A stretch of 64,000 nt of DNA. Source: Sinorhizobium arboris LMG 14919 (lineage in GTDB: Bacteria; Pseudomonadota; Alphaproteobacteria; Rhizobiales; Rhizobiaceae). The translations under genes were made by a program, and so were the position numbers. The stretch spans positions 682,001 through 746,000 of the forward strand of contig NZ_ATYB01000008.1 in the NCBI RefSeq assembly GCF_000427465.1, written 5' to 3'. The notes under the pieces were generated by a model that was given only the letters and a program-made list of their open reading frames with translations, was not told the DNA's origin and searched no databases. This document shows, piece after piece, positions 25,434 to 34,715 of this stretch (its first letter is position 1; every line of letters starts with the position of its first letter).

Positions 25434-26170
25434 GACCGCCCCGCTCCCAATTCCAGTAGCTGATCTCTGCAATGGCCCAGTTCGTTCAGCCGATGCGCAT
25501 CGGAGCCGATCGAAACGAACGGATTGACCTCTTCGCACAACCCGAGAAATGCCGGCATATCGACGAGGTAAGACGAATTGATCTCGATGGCGATCCGCCG
25601 TTCGAGCGTCGCCCTCATCATGTCCCGGAAGTAGGATTCCGGGAAGCGGCCGTGCTGCCTCAGGCTCATTCCGCCCGGATGCGCCAGGACGTCGATGGGC
25701 GCGTTCCTGACCATCCCCATCGACAGGCGGAACTCGATCTCGGCGGTCTCTTCATAGGAGAGCTGCTTGAAGTCCAGATAGCTGCCGCGGCCGTCCGGGA
25801 GCCTGTGAACGACTCCCAGAACGATGTCGCACTGATCCAGCACATCCTGCGACACGTCGAGCCTGCCGTCGTCATCCATAGCTTTCGTCTCGCAGCCGAC
25901 ATAGACGCTCATATGGTCGAAACCACGCGCAGCGGAACGGATCTCGTCCCGGAATTGGGGAAACCACGATGTGTCTTCGCGCACGTGCTCCGTGAACGCC
26001 AGCGCTGCGAGACCGCGTTCACTGGCCGTTTGCAGGATTTCAAGCGCAGTCGCCTGTCCGTCGGTCCAACGCGTGTGGACCTGGAACTCCACGTTCAATC
26101 GCTCTCCGTCGAGATCCCTGTACCGGCAGAAAACGGGCTTGCCGGCGCGAATTTTCTCCTGCCCGTCCAT
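25430..26170 (-). CDS. PHP-domain metal-dependent hydrolase
   Basis: The 246-residue protein has PHP motifs: VEFQVHTRWTDG near residue 28, FTEHVREDTSW near 60, VLGVVHR near 115, DVLAHPGG near 155 and SIGSDAHR near 225. The family normally begins with His-x-His; here the first His is Gln (FQVHT), while later His/Asp/Glu ligands look intact. PHP proteins are mostly phosphoesterases. The gene is 47 bases after cysQ and overlaps the ATP-grasp gene by four. The substrate is unknown; it may act on a phosphorylated intermediate of the surface sugar pathway. Confidence 0.78.
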   Translation of the reverse strand: MDGQEKIRAGKPVFCRYRDLDGERLNVEFQVHTRWTDGQATALEILQTASERGLAALAFTEHVREDTSWFPQFRDEIRSAARGFDHMSVYVGCETKAMDDDGRLDVSQDVLDQCDIVLGVVHRLPDGRGSYLDFKQLSYEETAEIEFRLSMGMVRNAPIDVLAHPGGMSLRQHGRFPESYFRDMMRATLERRIAIEINSSYLVDMPAFLGLCEEVNPFVSIGSDAHRLNELGHCRDQLLELGAGRS

Positions 26171-26217
26171 GCTTCACCCGGCCCTTTGACAATCGCTTTC
26201 GGCTGACATTTCGCTGT

Positions 26218-27057
26218 TTACGACAGCACGTGAGCCGCCTGGAGGCTCTCGGCACCCGACCGGTGGAGTAAAGGCATGTCGGCCCAGGCGATGAAATGCG
26301 GATTTGCGAAGTCGCTGTCGTCGTCCTGCATCGTCTTGCCATAGAGCAGGCGCGAGCCGTCCAAGCGGACAACCGAGCCGCCCGCGGCTCTGAGCACCGC
26401 GTCGCCGGCGGCCGTATCCCACTCCATCGTGCGGCCGAAACGCGGATAGACGTCGGCCCTGCCTTCCGCCAAGAGGCAGAATTTGAGCGACGAACCTACG
26501 GAAGCGTAGTTCATGACGCCATGGCCGGCGAGGAAGGCTTCCGTCTCGGAACTGTTGTGCGAGCGGCTTGCAACCGCCGTCAGCTCCGCACCCCGCACCC
26601 GCGCCCGGATGGCCTGCCGGTGCTCGAGTTCCCAAGCCGCGTCGAGCAGAAGCTTCTCCGCCCTGCCGCCATCGGCGACATAGGCGCAGCGCAGCGCGGG
26701 CGCGTAGACGATGCCGGCAACCGGCACATTGCCCTCGATGAGGGCAATGTTGACCGTGAAATCGTTGCGCCGGTTGATGAATTCCTTCGTGCCGTCGAGC
26801 GGATCGACAAGAAAGAACGTGCCGCCGCTGATATCCGGGACACGGCCGGAGCAGACTGACTCCTCGGCTACCACGGGGATCTGCGGGAACGCCGCTGCAA
26901 GCCTCTCGAGAATAATCGCCTCGGCCCGCTCGTCGGCTTCGGTGACGGGCGAGTGATCGTCTTTGTAGCAGACCCCCGGACCGGCATCGTAGACCGAGAG
27001 AATTGCCGTACCCGCGTCGAGCGCCATGCGCTCGAGCATTTCGCAAAGGGGCGTCAT
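26218..27057 (-). CDS. cysQ: 3'(2'),5'-bisphosphate nucleotidase (PAP phosphatase)
   Basis: The 279-residue inositol-monophosphatase-family protein shows [17 protein letters not shown], the metal-binding [11 protein letters not shown] near residue 91 and [12 protein letters not shown] near 210, the CysQ pattern. CysQ hydrolyses 3'-phosphoadenosine 5'-phosphate, the by-product of PAPS-using sulfotransferases. Its stop/start overlap with the upstream nodQ-type gene (ATGA) and its distance of 47 bases to the PHP gene place it in the same operon. Removing PAP would keep the sulfotransferases in this window active. Confidence 0.93.
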   Translation of the reverse strand: MTPLCEMLERMALDAGTAILSVYDAGPGVCYKDDHSPVTEADERAEAIILERLAAAFPQIPVVAEESVCSGRVPDISGGTFFLVDPLDGTKEFINRRNDFTVNIALIEGNVPVAGIVYAPALRCAYVADGGRAEKLLLDAAWELEHRQAIRARVRGAELTAVASRSHNSSETEAFLAGHGVMNYASVGSSLKFCLLAEGRADVYPRFGRTMEWDTAAGDAVLRAAGGSVVRLDGSRLLYGKTMQDDDSDFANPHFIAWADMPLLHRSGAESLQAAHVLS

Positions 27058-28955
27058 CTGTCCTCCATCCTGCGGTCGAGGAATTCCTCGATCGCGAGCG
27101 CCAGCTCGGTTGGTTCATGACCGATGGTGCGTATATGAAGTTCCGGGTTTTCCGGGGCCTCATAGGGCGAGGACACGCCGGTGAAATTCGCGATTTTGCC
27201 GGCGAGCGCCTTTTCGTAAAGCCCTTTCGGATCGCGGCGCGCGCACTCGTCGAGCGGAGTATCGACGAATATCTCGATGAACTCGCCCTTCTCCATCAAT
27301 TCCCGTGCCATCCGGCGCTCGTCGCGGAACGGCGAGATGAAGGACACGAGAACGATCAGACCGGCATCGGCCATGAGCTTGGCCACCTCCGCCACGCGGC
27401 GGATGTTCTCGACCCGGTCCTCTTCGGTGAAGCCGAGGTCCCGGTTGAGGCCGTGACGGACATTGTCGCCGTCGAGCAGGTAGGTATGTTTGCCCTGGGC
27501 GTGGAGGATCCTGTCGAGCTCGTTGGCGATGGTCGATTTCCCGGAGCCGGAAAGCCCGGTGAACCAGAGAACGGCAGGGAGCTGGTTTTTCATGGCGCTG
27601 CGGGCGCTCTTGTTCACCTCGAGCGCGTGCCAGTGGACGTTGTCTGCGCGCCGGAGCGGAAAATCGATCAGCCCCGCGCCGACTGTAGCGTTCGTTACCC
27701 GGTCGATGATGATGAAATTGCCCGTGGCCCGGTTGTCCCGATAGGCGTCGAAGGCGATTGGCGCCTGTGTCGAGATATTGCAGACGCCCACTTCATTCAT
27801 CTGCAGCGACTTCGCGGCCTCACGGAAGAAGCTGTTGATGTTGACCTGATGCTTGAGCGTGGTGATTGTCGCGCTGACGCTGTCGGTCTCCGTACGCAGA
27901 ATATAGCTTCGTCCCGGCATCATCGGGTTCGTATCGAACCAGATCACATGCGCCTGAAACTGGTCCGCCACGAAGGGCCGGGAGGCAGAGGCGACGAGCA
28001 TGTTGCCGCGGGACGCATCCACCTCGTCGGCGAGGACCAGCGTTACCGCCTCGCCCTCCCCTGCCGTTTGCAGCTCGCCGTCATAGGTCACGATCGCCTT
28101 GACCGATGTGCGCTGCCCGCTCTTCGCGACGACGACGGGATCGCCCACGGAAATCCTGCCGGAAGAGATCTGCCCGGCATAGCCGCGAAAATCCGCATTC
28201 GGCCGCACGACCATCTGTACCGGGAAGCGGAACGGCTTGGCCTTGTCCATCGGGTCGAGTTCGACCGTTTCGAGATAGTCGAGAAGCGCCGCGCCCCTGT
28301 ACCAGGGCGTATTGGCCGAAGCAGAGATGACGTTGTCACCATATCGCGCGGAGATCGGGATCGGCCGGATGCTGGCGAAACCGAGTTCTTTCGCGAAGGC
28401 CATGTAGTCGGCGACGATCTCGTCATAGACCTGCTGGCGAAAATCGACGAGATCGATCTTGTTGACGGCCAGTACGACATGGCGGATGCCGAGCAGAGCC
28501 GCGATATAGGAATGGCGCCGGGTTTGCTGGAGAATGCCCTGCCGGCTGTCGATGAGTATAATGGCGAGATCCGCCGTCGAGGCGCCGGTTACCATGTTGC
28601 GCGTATATTCCTCGTGGCCGGGCGTGTCGGCGACGATGAACTTGCGCTTGGACGTGGCGAAATAGCGATAGGCGACGTCGATGGTGATGCCCTGCTCGCG
28701 CTCGGCCTCGAGTCCGTCGAGAAGCAAGGCGAGGTCGATCTCCTTGCCGTTGGCGGCACCGGGAGAGCCGACGCGCCCGAGGCTTGCGAGTTGATCCTCG
28801 AAGACCAGCTTCGCATCGTAAAGCAGCCGTCCGATAAGGGTGGATTTGCCGTCGTCGACCGAGCCGCAAGTGATGAATCTCAGGATCGACTTGTGGTCGT
28901 GCTCGGCCAGATGCGCTTCAATGTCATGCGGCGGTATGGATTGAAGATACGACAT
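27054..28955 (-). CDS. nodQ: Bifunctional sulfate adenylyltransferase large subunit / APS kinase (CysN-CysC fusion)
   Basis: The 633-residue protein joins an EF-Tu-like GTPase and an APS kinase. The GTPase half shows [15 protein letters not shown] (31-45), [12 protein letters not shown] and VNKIDLVDF. The kinase half starts near residue 455 with a P-loop GLSGSGKST beginning at 467 and [12 protein letters not shown]. Together with the next subunit it makes APS from sulfate and ATP, then PAPS. The start overlaps the stop of the CysD/NodP gene (TGATG). I saw no nod box upstream, so this is probably the copy devoted to surface-polysaccharide sulfation rather than Nod factor, as inferred for the second S. 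meliloti pair. Confidence 0.95.
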   Translation of the reverse strand: MSYLQSIPPHDIEAHLAEHDHKSILRFITCGSVDDGKSTLIGRLLYDAKLVFEDQLASLGRVGSPGAANGKEIDLALLLDGLEAEREQGITIDVAYRYFATSKRKFIVADTPGHEEYTRNMVTGASTADLAIILIDSRQGILQQTRRHSYIAALLGIRHVVLAVNKIDLVDFRQQVYDEIVADYMAFAKELGFASIRPIPISARYGDNVISASANTPWYRGAALLDYLETVELDPMDKAKPFRFPVQMVVRPNADFRGYAGQISSGRISVGDPVVVAKSGQRTSVKAIVTYDGELQTAGEGEAVTLVLADEVDASRGNMLVASASRPFVADQFQAHVIWFDTNPMMPGRSYILRTETDSVSATITTLKHQVNINSFFREAAKSLQMNEVGVCNISTQAPIAFDAYRDNRATGNFIIIDRVTNATVGAGLIDFPLRRADNVHWHALEVNKSARSAMKNQLPAVLWFTGLSGSGKSTIANELDRILHAQGKHTYLLDGDNVRHGLNRDLGFTEEDRVENIRRVAEVAKLMADAGLIVLVSFISPFRDERRMARELMEKGEFIEIFVDTPLDECARRDPKGLYEKALAGKIANFTGVSSPYEAPENPELHIRTIGHEPTELALAIEEFLDRRMEDR

Positions 28956-29854
28956 CAGAAGTAGCCCTCCCGCTTCTTTTTCTCCATCGCCCCGACCTCA
29001 TCCGTGTCGATGAGGCGGCTCTGCCGTTCGGACGTGCGCACCGTCAGCATCTCCCGCAATATATCGGGGACTGTGGCGGCCTCGGACTCGATCGCCCCGG
29101 TCAGCGGGTAGCAGCCAAGCGTGCGGAAACGCACCAGCTGTTCGGTAACCTCCTCTTCGGGATGGATGGGCATGCGGTCGTCATCGACCATGATCAGCAT
29201 GCCTTCGCGCCTGACGACCGGCCGGCGGGCCGCGAAATAAAGCGGCACGATCGGAATTTCCTCGCGCAGGATGTATTGCCAGATGTCGAATTCGGTCCAA
29301 TTCGAAAGCGGGAAGACACGCATCGTTTCGCCCTGGCCGACACGCGTATTGTAGGTCTTCCACATTTCAGGACGCTGGCGCTTCGGATCCCAGCCGTGCT
29401 GGGCGCTGCGGATGGAGAAAATGCGCTCCTTGGCCCTCGACTTCTCCTCGTCGCGCCGCGCGCCTGCAAGCGCCGCGTCGAAGCCGTATTTTTCCAGCGC
29501 CTGCCGGAGGGCCATCGTCTTCATGACGTGGGTATGAACATTGGAGCCGTGCGTGAAGGGCCCGATGCCCTGATCGATCCCGTCCTGATTGACGTGCACG
29601 AGGAGGTCGAAGCCGAGGTCTCGCGCCATCCGGTCGCGGAACTCGATCATCTCCCGGAACTTCCATCTGGTGTCTACATGCAGAAATGGAAAAGGCGGTT
29701 TGGCGGGGTAGAACGCCTTCATCGCCAGATGCAGCAAGACCGAGGAGTCCTTGCCGATCGAATAGAGTACGACCGGGTTGGAAAATGTTGCAACGACTTC
29801 TCGAATGATATGAATGGCTTCGGCTTCAAGCCGCCGAAGATGGGGAAGAGACAT
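28955..29854 (-). CDS. nodP: Sulfate adenylyltransferase small subunit
   Basis: The 299-residue protein is a full-length CysD/NodP. It contains the PP-loop motif [17 protein letters not shown] near residue 28, [15 protein letters not shown], and the C-terminal [11 protein letters not shown] and [24 protein letters not shown] characteristic of the family. It catalyses ATP + sulfate to APS with the GTPase subunit encoded next. AGAGGG lies upstream of the ATG. It is the first gene of the operon that continues through cysQ to the epimerase. Confidence 0.95.
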   Translation of the reverse strand: MSLPHLRRLEAEAIHIIREVVATFSNPVVLYSIGKDSSVLLHLAMKAFYPAKPPFPFLHVDTRWKFREMIEFRDRMARDLGFDLLVHVNQDGIDQGIGPFTHGSNVHTHVMKTMALRQALEKYGFDAALAGARRDEEKSRAKERIFSIRSAQHGWDPKRQRPEMWKTYNTRVGQGETMRVFPLSNWTEFDIWQYILREEIPIVPLYFAARRPVVRREGMLIMVDDDRMPIHPEEEVTEQLVRFRTLGCYPLTGAIESEAATVPDILREMLTVRTSERQSRLIDTDEVGAMEKKKREGYF

Positions 29855-30060
29855 ATCGCAATCCCTCTGATTTTAAATAATAAAAATTGGTATGCGAATA
29901 AAAACGCTGCCGCCTGCGAAATATTGCAAGGGCTATCAAATAATCGTACAGCAGTTAAATGTGGTTCCGCCGACTGGGCGCATTTAAGCGCTATCTCGCT
30001 AATATTTCAAGTAAGAATAGCAATCCTTTTTCCGCGAGCGAATGGGCACGTCGGTAGAAA
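29855..30060 (-). promoter_or_regulatory. AT-rich upstream region of the sulfate-activation operon
   Basis: This 206-base gap between the ROK gene's end and the nodP start is AT-rich throughout and should hold the operon promoter. I looked for the long nod-box pattern on the minus strand and did not find it. Confidence 0.4.
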
Positions 30061-31290
30061 TCACGGCGATCCGGCGGACCGCGTCTTCAGGATCGCCGAA
30101 AAGCGCGGGTCGAACGTCCGGCTGATCGGCTCGGCGGCGGCACCGATCGCAACCGCCCACGGATCCGTGAAACCCAGTTGCAGCCGCGGTGCGCTGCGCT
30201 GCCGCCGTTCGGCAATCGACGGCAGCAGCGGATGAAGGACGTCCATCAGAAGGCGGGCAAGCCCTGGGGGCATTCCGCCGCACAGAATGATCGTCTGGGG
30301 ATCGAAGACCGTTTCGAGGATCTGGATCGTCGCCTGCAGTTCGTAGGCCGCGTCTTCGACCCAGTCAGCAAGACGGCTATCCTGCAAAGCTGCGGCGGCA
30401 TCGATGCGGCCATAGAGATTCGGATCGGCAGGGTCGATCTCGAGAATGTCGCAGAGCGACGCGATCGATATGCGATGCTCGAGCGGCGTCCTCCTGTCGT
30501 CGGTCCCGCCGCGCGGCCGGCACAGGATCATGCCGATCTCGCCGGCATTGCCATGAGCGCCACGGTAGAGTTCGCCGTCGAGAATGAGCCCCGCACCGAG
30601 CCCGTACCCAAGATAGACGCAGAGGGCATGGTCCAGCCCATGGGCAGCACCAACCAATTTCTCCGCAGTCGCAGCCGCCGCCGCGTCGTTCTGGAGCCGC
30701 ACGTCGAGGGCCGTCCCCGCCGAGAGCCGTTCCAGCAAAGGAAAGCTCTGCCAGGCAGCCATCATCCAGGGATCGTCGGCGTCGGAATCAATTCCGAACG
30801 GGCCCGGCATCGCAACGCCCAGCCCCACCAGACGATCTCTCGATTCCGGCGCGATCGCCGCCAGCTCCTGCCGTGTCTTGTCGATCAGAGACAGTATGGC
30901 CTCGACACCCACCTCAGGACCGCCGGCCGGCAGTTTCGCATCCTTGCGGGTGAGCACTGTGCCGATCAGGTCCACGGCAACCGTGCGCGTCACGTGGCGG
31001 TCGATCTGCAGACCAATCGCAAAGGCGCCTTCCGGCACCAGCCGATAGGGAGTCGATGGCTGTCCCCGCCCCTTGCGCACTGCGGCAAGCGACGCCACGA
31101 GCCCGTCGTTTTCGAGCTCGTCCACGATGTTGGAGACGGCCTGTTTGGTGAGTGCGGTCGCACGCGCCAGCTCGGCCCGCGACAGGTGCCCGTTCAGCCG
31201 CAGGGCATCGATCATGACACGGCGGTTGTGCGCGCTCGTACCTTCCTGATTGGTACCGCTCTTGGCCCGGATCGGGCGGATCTCGTTCAT
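30061..31290 (-). CDS. ROK-family transcriptional regulator
   Basis: ATG 31290 with AGAGGAT six bases upstream gives 409 residues. An N-terminal winged helix (LNGHLSRAELARATALTKQAVSNIVDELENDG, in two parts near 25-60) is followed by a ROK sugar-kinase fold with LGVAMPGPFGID, LQNDAAAAATAE and YLGYGLGAGLILDGELYRG, HGNAGEIG. The cysteine zinc motif common in ROK proteins is not visible. ROK regulators are usually repressors released by a sugar. The gene is divergent from a sugar ABC operon, with a perfect inverted repeat between them, so it likely controls that operon and itself. Confidence 0.9.
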   Translation of the reverse strand: MNEIRPIRAKSGTNQEGTSAHNRRVMIDALRLNGHLSRAELARATALTKQAVSNIVDELENDGLVASLAAVRKGRGQPSTPYRLVPEGAFAIGLQIDRHVTRTVAVDLIGTVLTRKDAKLPAGGPEVGVEAILSLIDKTRQELAAIAPESRDRLVGLGVAMPGPFGIDSDADDPWMMAAWQSFPLLERLSAGTALDVRLQNDAAAAATAEKLVGAAHGLDHALCVYLGYGLGAGLILDGELYRGAHGNAGEIGMILCRPRGGTDDRRTPLEHRISIASLCDILEIDPADPNLYGRIDAAAALQDSRLADWVEDAAYELQATIQILETVFDPQTIILCGGMPPGLARLLMDVLHPLLPSIAERRQRSAPRLQLGFTDPWAVAIGAAAEPISRTFDPRFSAILKTRSAGSP

Positions 31291-31329
31291 GAACAAATCC
31301 TCTTGACACATCTGGACTATTGAACAAGA

Positions 31330-31354
31330 AATAAGTCAAGACAATTGACTTATT
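31330..31354. promoter_or_regulatory. Probable ROK operator (10-bp perfect inverted repeat)
   Basis: AATAAGTCAA (31330-31339) and TTGACTTATT (31345-31354) are perfect inverted copies with a five-base spacer. The site lies 40 bases before the ROK start and 160 before the sugar-binding protein start, in the shared divergent promoter region. Confidence 0.6.
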
Positions 31355-31514
31355 AAGAGGTCGGAGAACCTCGGGGGAACGATAGCGGCCCGGAAATGCC
31401 CGCGAACGCTCCGGTTTGATTTGTCGAAGGCGGCCGCGAAAAGCGGCAGAATTCCTGTTTGGCGTGCGCCAAGCGCGCCGCGAAGACTGCAACGGTCAGC
31501 TATTGGAGGCGACA

Positions 31515-32753
31515 ATGTTGAAATCCACACGCAACGCTTTGATCGGCGCGACGCTCATGGGGGCCGGTTTCGCCGGCCACGCCCAGGCGGAGACGACGCT
31601 GAACGCGCTTTTCATGGCGCAGGCCGCCTATAGCGAGGCCGATGTCCGCGCCATGACGGACTCCTTTGCCAAGGCCAATCCGGACATCAAGGTCAATCTC
31701 GAATTCGTCCCCTATGAAGGGCTGCACGACAAGACGGTGCTCGCGCAGGGCTCCGGCGGCGGTTATGACGTCGTCCTCTTCGACGTGATCTGGCCGGCGG
31801 AATACGCGACCAACAACGTTCTTCTCGACGTCACCGACCGCATCACCGACGAGATGAACAAGGGCGTGCTGCCGGGCGCTTGGACGACGGTGGAATATGA
31901 CGGCAAACGCTACGGAATGCCGTGGATTCTCGACACCAAGTATCTCTTCTACAACAAGGAAATCCTCGAGAAAGCCGGCTTCACGGAACCGCCGAAGACC
32001 TGGGAGGAGCTTGCCGAGCAGGCCAAGACCATCAAGGACAAGGGGCTGCTCGAAAGCCCGATCGCCTGGAGCTGGTCTCAGGCGGAGGCGGCTATCTGCG
32101 ACTACACGACGCTGGTCAGCGCCTATGGTGGCAAATTCCTCGACGGCGGCAAGCCGGCCTTCACCGCCGGCGGCGGGCTCGATGCGCTGAACTACATGGT
32201 GACGAGCTACACGTCGGGACTCACCAACCCGAACTCCAAGGAATTCCTCGAAGAGGACGTGCGCAAGGTTTTCCAGAACGGCGAAGCCGCCTTCGCGCTC
32301 AACTGGACCTATATGTACAACCTCGCCAACGATCCCAAGGAGAGCAAGGTTGCCGGCAAGGTCGGCGTCGTCCCGGCTCCGGGCGCCGCCGGCAAGAGCG
32401 AGGTCTCGGCCGTCAACGGATCCATGGGGCTTGGCATCACGACGACCAGCAAGCATCCCGAAGAGGCGTGGAAATATATCGTCCACATGACCTCGCAGGA
32501 AACGCAGAACGCCTATGCCAAGCTGAGCCTCCCGATCTGGGCCTCTTCCTATGAGGACCCCGAGGTGACCAAGGGCCAGGAAGAGCTGATCGCCGCCGCC
32601 AAGCGTGGACTTGCCGCCATGTATCCGCGCCCGACGACGCCGAAATATCAGGAGCTTTCGACCGCACTGCAGCAGGCGATCCAGGAAGCACTGCTCGGCC
32701 AAACATCTGCGGAAGACGCGCTGAAGAGCGCCGCCGAGAATAGCGGTCTCTGA
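31515..32753 (+). CDS. Sugar ABC transporter substrate-binding protein (family 1)
   Basis: ATG 31515 with GGAGG five bases upstream gives 412 residues. A signal peptide (MLKSTRNALIGATLMGAGFA, cleavage after HAQA) precedes a MalE/UgpB-like domain with DVRAMTDSFAKANPDIKV, DVVLFDVIWPAEYA and GMPWILDTKYLFYNKEIL. It binds a carbohydrate or sugar derivative in the periplasm. It is the first gene of the operon with two permeases, SIS, PfkB and ATPase genes. A strong hairpin follows it, which may keep its mRNA more abundant than that of the permeases. Confidence 0.93.
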   Translation: MLKSTRNALIGATLMGAGFAGHAQAETTLNALFMAQAAYSEADVRAMTDSFAKANPDIKVNLEFVPYEGLHDKTVLAQGSGGGYDVVLFDVIWPAEYATNNVLLDVTDRITDEMNKGVLPGAWTTVEYDGKRYGMPWILDTKYLFYNKEILEKAGFTEPPKTWEELAEQAKTIKDKGLLESPIAWSWSQAEAAICDYTTLVSAYGGKFLDGGKPAFTAGGGLDALNYMVTSYTSGLTNPNSKEFLEEDVRKVFQNGEAAFALNWTYMYNLANDPKESKVAGKVGVVPAPGAAGKSEVSAVNGSMGLGITTTSKHPEEAWKYIVHMTSQETQNAYAKLSLPIWASSYEDPEVTKGQEELIAAAKRGLAAMYPRPTTPKYQELSTALQQAIQEALLGQTSAEDALKSAAENSGL

Positions 32754-32800
32754 TCCGATCCGCCGTGAACGGTCGTGTCCCTGATTTGCGTGAGGGTTCT

Positions 32801-32850
32801 GTCAGCCCAAGGACTTGGGCTGACTGGATTCCTGTGACTAGCACGGGAAT
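32801..32850 (+). repeat. Two hairpins between binding-protein and permease genes
   Basis: GTCAGCCCAAG (32801-32811) pairs perfectly with CTTGGGCTGAC (32814-32824). Directly after it, ATTCC-T-GTG (32828-32836) pairs with CAC-G-GGAAT (32842-32850). The second resembles a GGATTCCTGTGAC-type rhizobial repeat. Stems here commonly give differential expression of binding protein over permease. Confidence 0.6.
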
Positions 32851-32988
32851 GAGGAAGTCCACTGGCGCGACGGCATCTGAAACGCATCGGGGGATTGCAC
32901 CCGCCCCTCCTCCCTCATCCCTGTGCGCCGTGTCCGCGGCGCGGGAGAGAAACCTTGCCGTCCGCAACCGAAAAAGAGGTTTCCATCC

Positions 32989-33870
32989 TTGACCGGCACC
33001 TGGATTTCGACGCGCGCGTGGCTTCTGATGTTGCCGCTCCTCGTGGTGATGACCGCCGTCATCGGCTGGCCGCTCGTCGACACCGTTCGGCTCTCCTTCA
33101 CCGATGCGAAGCTCGTCGGCACCGAGGGCGGCTTCGTAGGAACGGCCAACTACATCAAGATGCTGGGCGGATCGAATTTTCAGCGGGCACTCGTCACCAC
33201 GACCTGGTTCGCAGTCATTTCGGTTGCCGCAGAAATGGTGCTCGGCGTCCTTGCCGCACTTCTTCTCAACCAGCAATTTCGCGGGCGAACGGCGCTTCGT
33301 GCATTGATGATCCTGCCATGGGCACTGCCGACGGTGGTCAACGCGACGCTCTGGCGGCTCATCTACAATCCGGAATACGGCGCTCTCAATGCCGCGCTGA
33401 CGCAGCTCGGCCTCCTCGACAGCTATCGCTCCTGGCTCGGCGAGCCGGGAACGGCGCTTGCCGCGCTGATCGTCGCGGATTGCTGGAAGAACTTTCCGCT
33501 GGTGGCGCTGATCGCACTCGCGGCCCTGCAGGCGGTGCCGCGCGATATCACCGCCGCGTCGCTCGTCGACGGTGCCGGCCCCTTCAACCGCTTCCGCTTC
33601 GTCATCATGCCCTATCTCGCCGGCCCGCTGCTGGTGGCGCTGGTGCTGCGGACCATCGAGGCATTCAAGGTCTTCGACATCGTCTGGGTGATGACGCGCG
33701 GCGGACCGGCGAACAGCACGCGCACGCTGTCGATCCTCGTCTATCAGGAGGCGTTTTCCTTCCAGCGGGCCGGCTCCGGCGCGTCGCTGGCGCTCATCGT
33801 CACCCTGCTCGTGACCATTCTGGCCGCCGCCTATGCGGCGCTCCTCCGAAAAGCCGCCGGAGCTTCGTGA
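32989..33870 (+). CDS. Sugar ABC transporter permease (MalF type)
   Basis: I placed the start at TTG 32989, with AGAGG nine bases upstream; the frame is open to 32923 but that part is not protein-like. About 293 residues contain six hydrophobic segments and the cytoplasmic loop ALQAVPRDITAASLVDGAGPFNRFRFVIMP, the EAA motif that contacts the ATPase. The stop overlaps the next permease start (TGATG). It forms the membrane channel with the following gene. Confidence 0.9.
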   Translation: MTGTWISTRAWLLMLPLLVVMTAVIGWPLVDTVRLSFTDAKLVGTEGGFVGTANYIKMLGGSNFQRALVTTTWFAVISVAAEMVLGVLAALLLNQQFRGRTALRALMILPWALPTVVNATLWRLIYNPEYGALNAALTQLGLLDSYRSWLGEPGTALAALIVADCWKNFPLVALIALAALQAVPRDITAASLVDGAGPFNRFRFVIMPYLAGPLLVALVLRTIEAFKVFDIVWVMTRGGPANSTRTLSILVYQEAFSFQRAGSGASLALIVTLLVTILAAAYAALLRKAAGAS

Positions 33871-34715
33871 TGGAACGCCAAAGCCCCCTCTTTTCCGTAT
33901 TCATCCATGCGAGTGCCCTGCTTCTCGCCTTCGTCATCCTCGCGCCGGTCGCGTGGCTGTTGATCATGAGCATTTCGCCTGCCGCGGACCTCAGCGCCAA
34001 GCCGCTGGCCTGGTGGCCGAGCGACATCGACCTCTCGCGGTACCGCACCCTTTTGTCGGCGGTCGAGAACAGCGCCGGTGCGGCCTTCATCGCGTCGCTC
34101 CTGAACAGCCTCAAGGTCGCCGGCATGGCGACGCTCGCCGCAATCGTCGTCGCTGTACCGGCCGCCTGGGCCGTGTCGCGCACCCCGGCCGTCTCCTGGT
34201 CGCTCTATGCGGTAATCGCCACCTATATGCTGCCGCCCGTCGCCCTCGCCGTACCGCTCTATATGGGTCTTGCCTATCTCGGACTGCTCAATTCGGTCTA
34301 CGGTCTGGCGCTGGTCTATCTCACCATCCTCGCTCCTTTCACGACGTGGCTCCTGAAGTCGGGCTTCGATTCCATTCCGCGGGAGATCGAAAGCGCCGCG
34401 ATGATCGACGGCGCGCGGCTGGATCAGATCCTGAGGCTCCTGACGCTGCCGCTTGCCGCCCCCGTCATGGCGACCTCGGCGCTCTTCGCCTTCCTGCTTG
34501 CCTGGGACGAATTCTTCTACGCGCTGCTCTTCACCTCCGACCAGCGCGCCAAGACCCTCACGGTCGCCATCGCGGACCTCGCCGGCGGTCGTGTTTCGGA
34601 CTACGGGCTGATCGCAACTGCCGGAGTTCTTGCCGCCCTGCCTCCGGTGCTGATCGGCCTCATCATGCAAAGGGCCCTGATTTCCGGGCTCACCAGCGGC
34701 GGCGTCAAGGGATGA
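33870..34715 (+). CDS. Sugar ABC transporter permease (MalG type)
   Basis: The 281-residue protein has an N-terminal membrane anchor (ALLLAFVILAPVAWLLIMSI), six segments in all, and the EAA loop SIPREIESAAMIDGARLDQILRLLTLPLAAP near residue 185. It is the second half of the importer channel. Both ends overlap neighbours by four bases or so (TGATG before, ATGA after), showing a tightly coupled operon. Confidence 0.92.
   Translation: MERQSPLFSVFIHASALLLAFVILAPVAWLLIMSISPAADLSAKPLAWWPSDIDLSRYRTLLSAVENSAGAAFIASLLNSLKVAGMATLAAIVVAVPAAWAVSRTPAVSWSLYAVIATYMLPPVALAVPLYMGLAYLGLLNSVYGLALVYLTILAPFTTWLLKSGFDSIPREIESAAMIDGARLDQILRLLTLPLAAPVMATSALFAFLLAWDEFFYALLFTSDQRAKTLTVAIADLAGGRVSDYGLIATAGVLAALPPVLIGLIMQRALISGLTSGGVKG

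Noticed and set aside
27003..28964. 653-codon plus-strand open frame
   Set aside because: It is antisense to the nodQ-type gene, whose GTPase and kinase motifs are clear.
29855..30060. Nod box upstream of the nodPQ-type genes
   Set aside because: The long conserved pattern is not visible on the minus strand.
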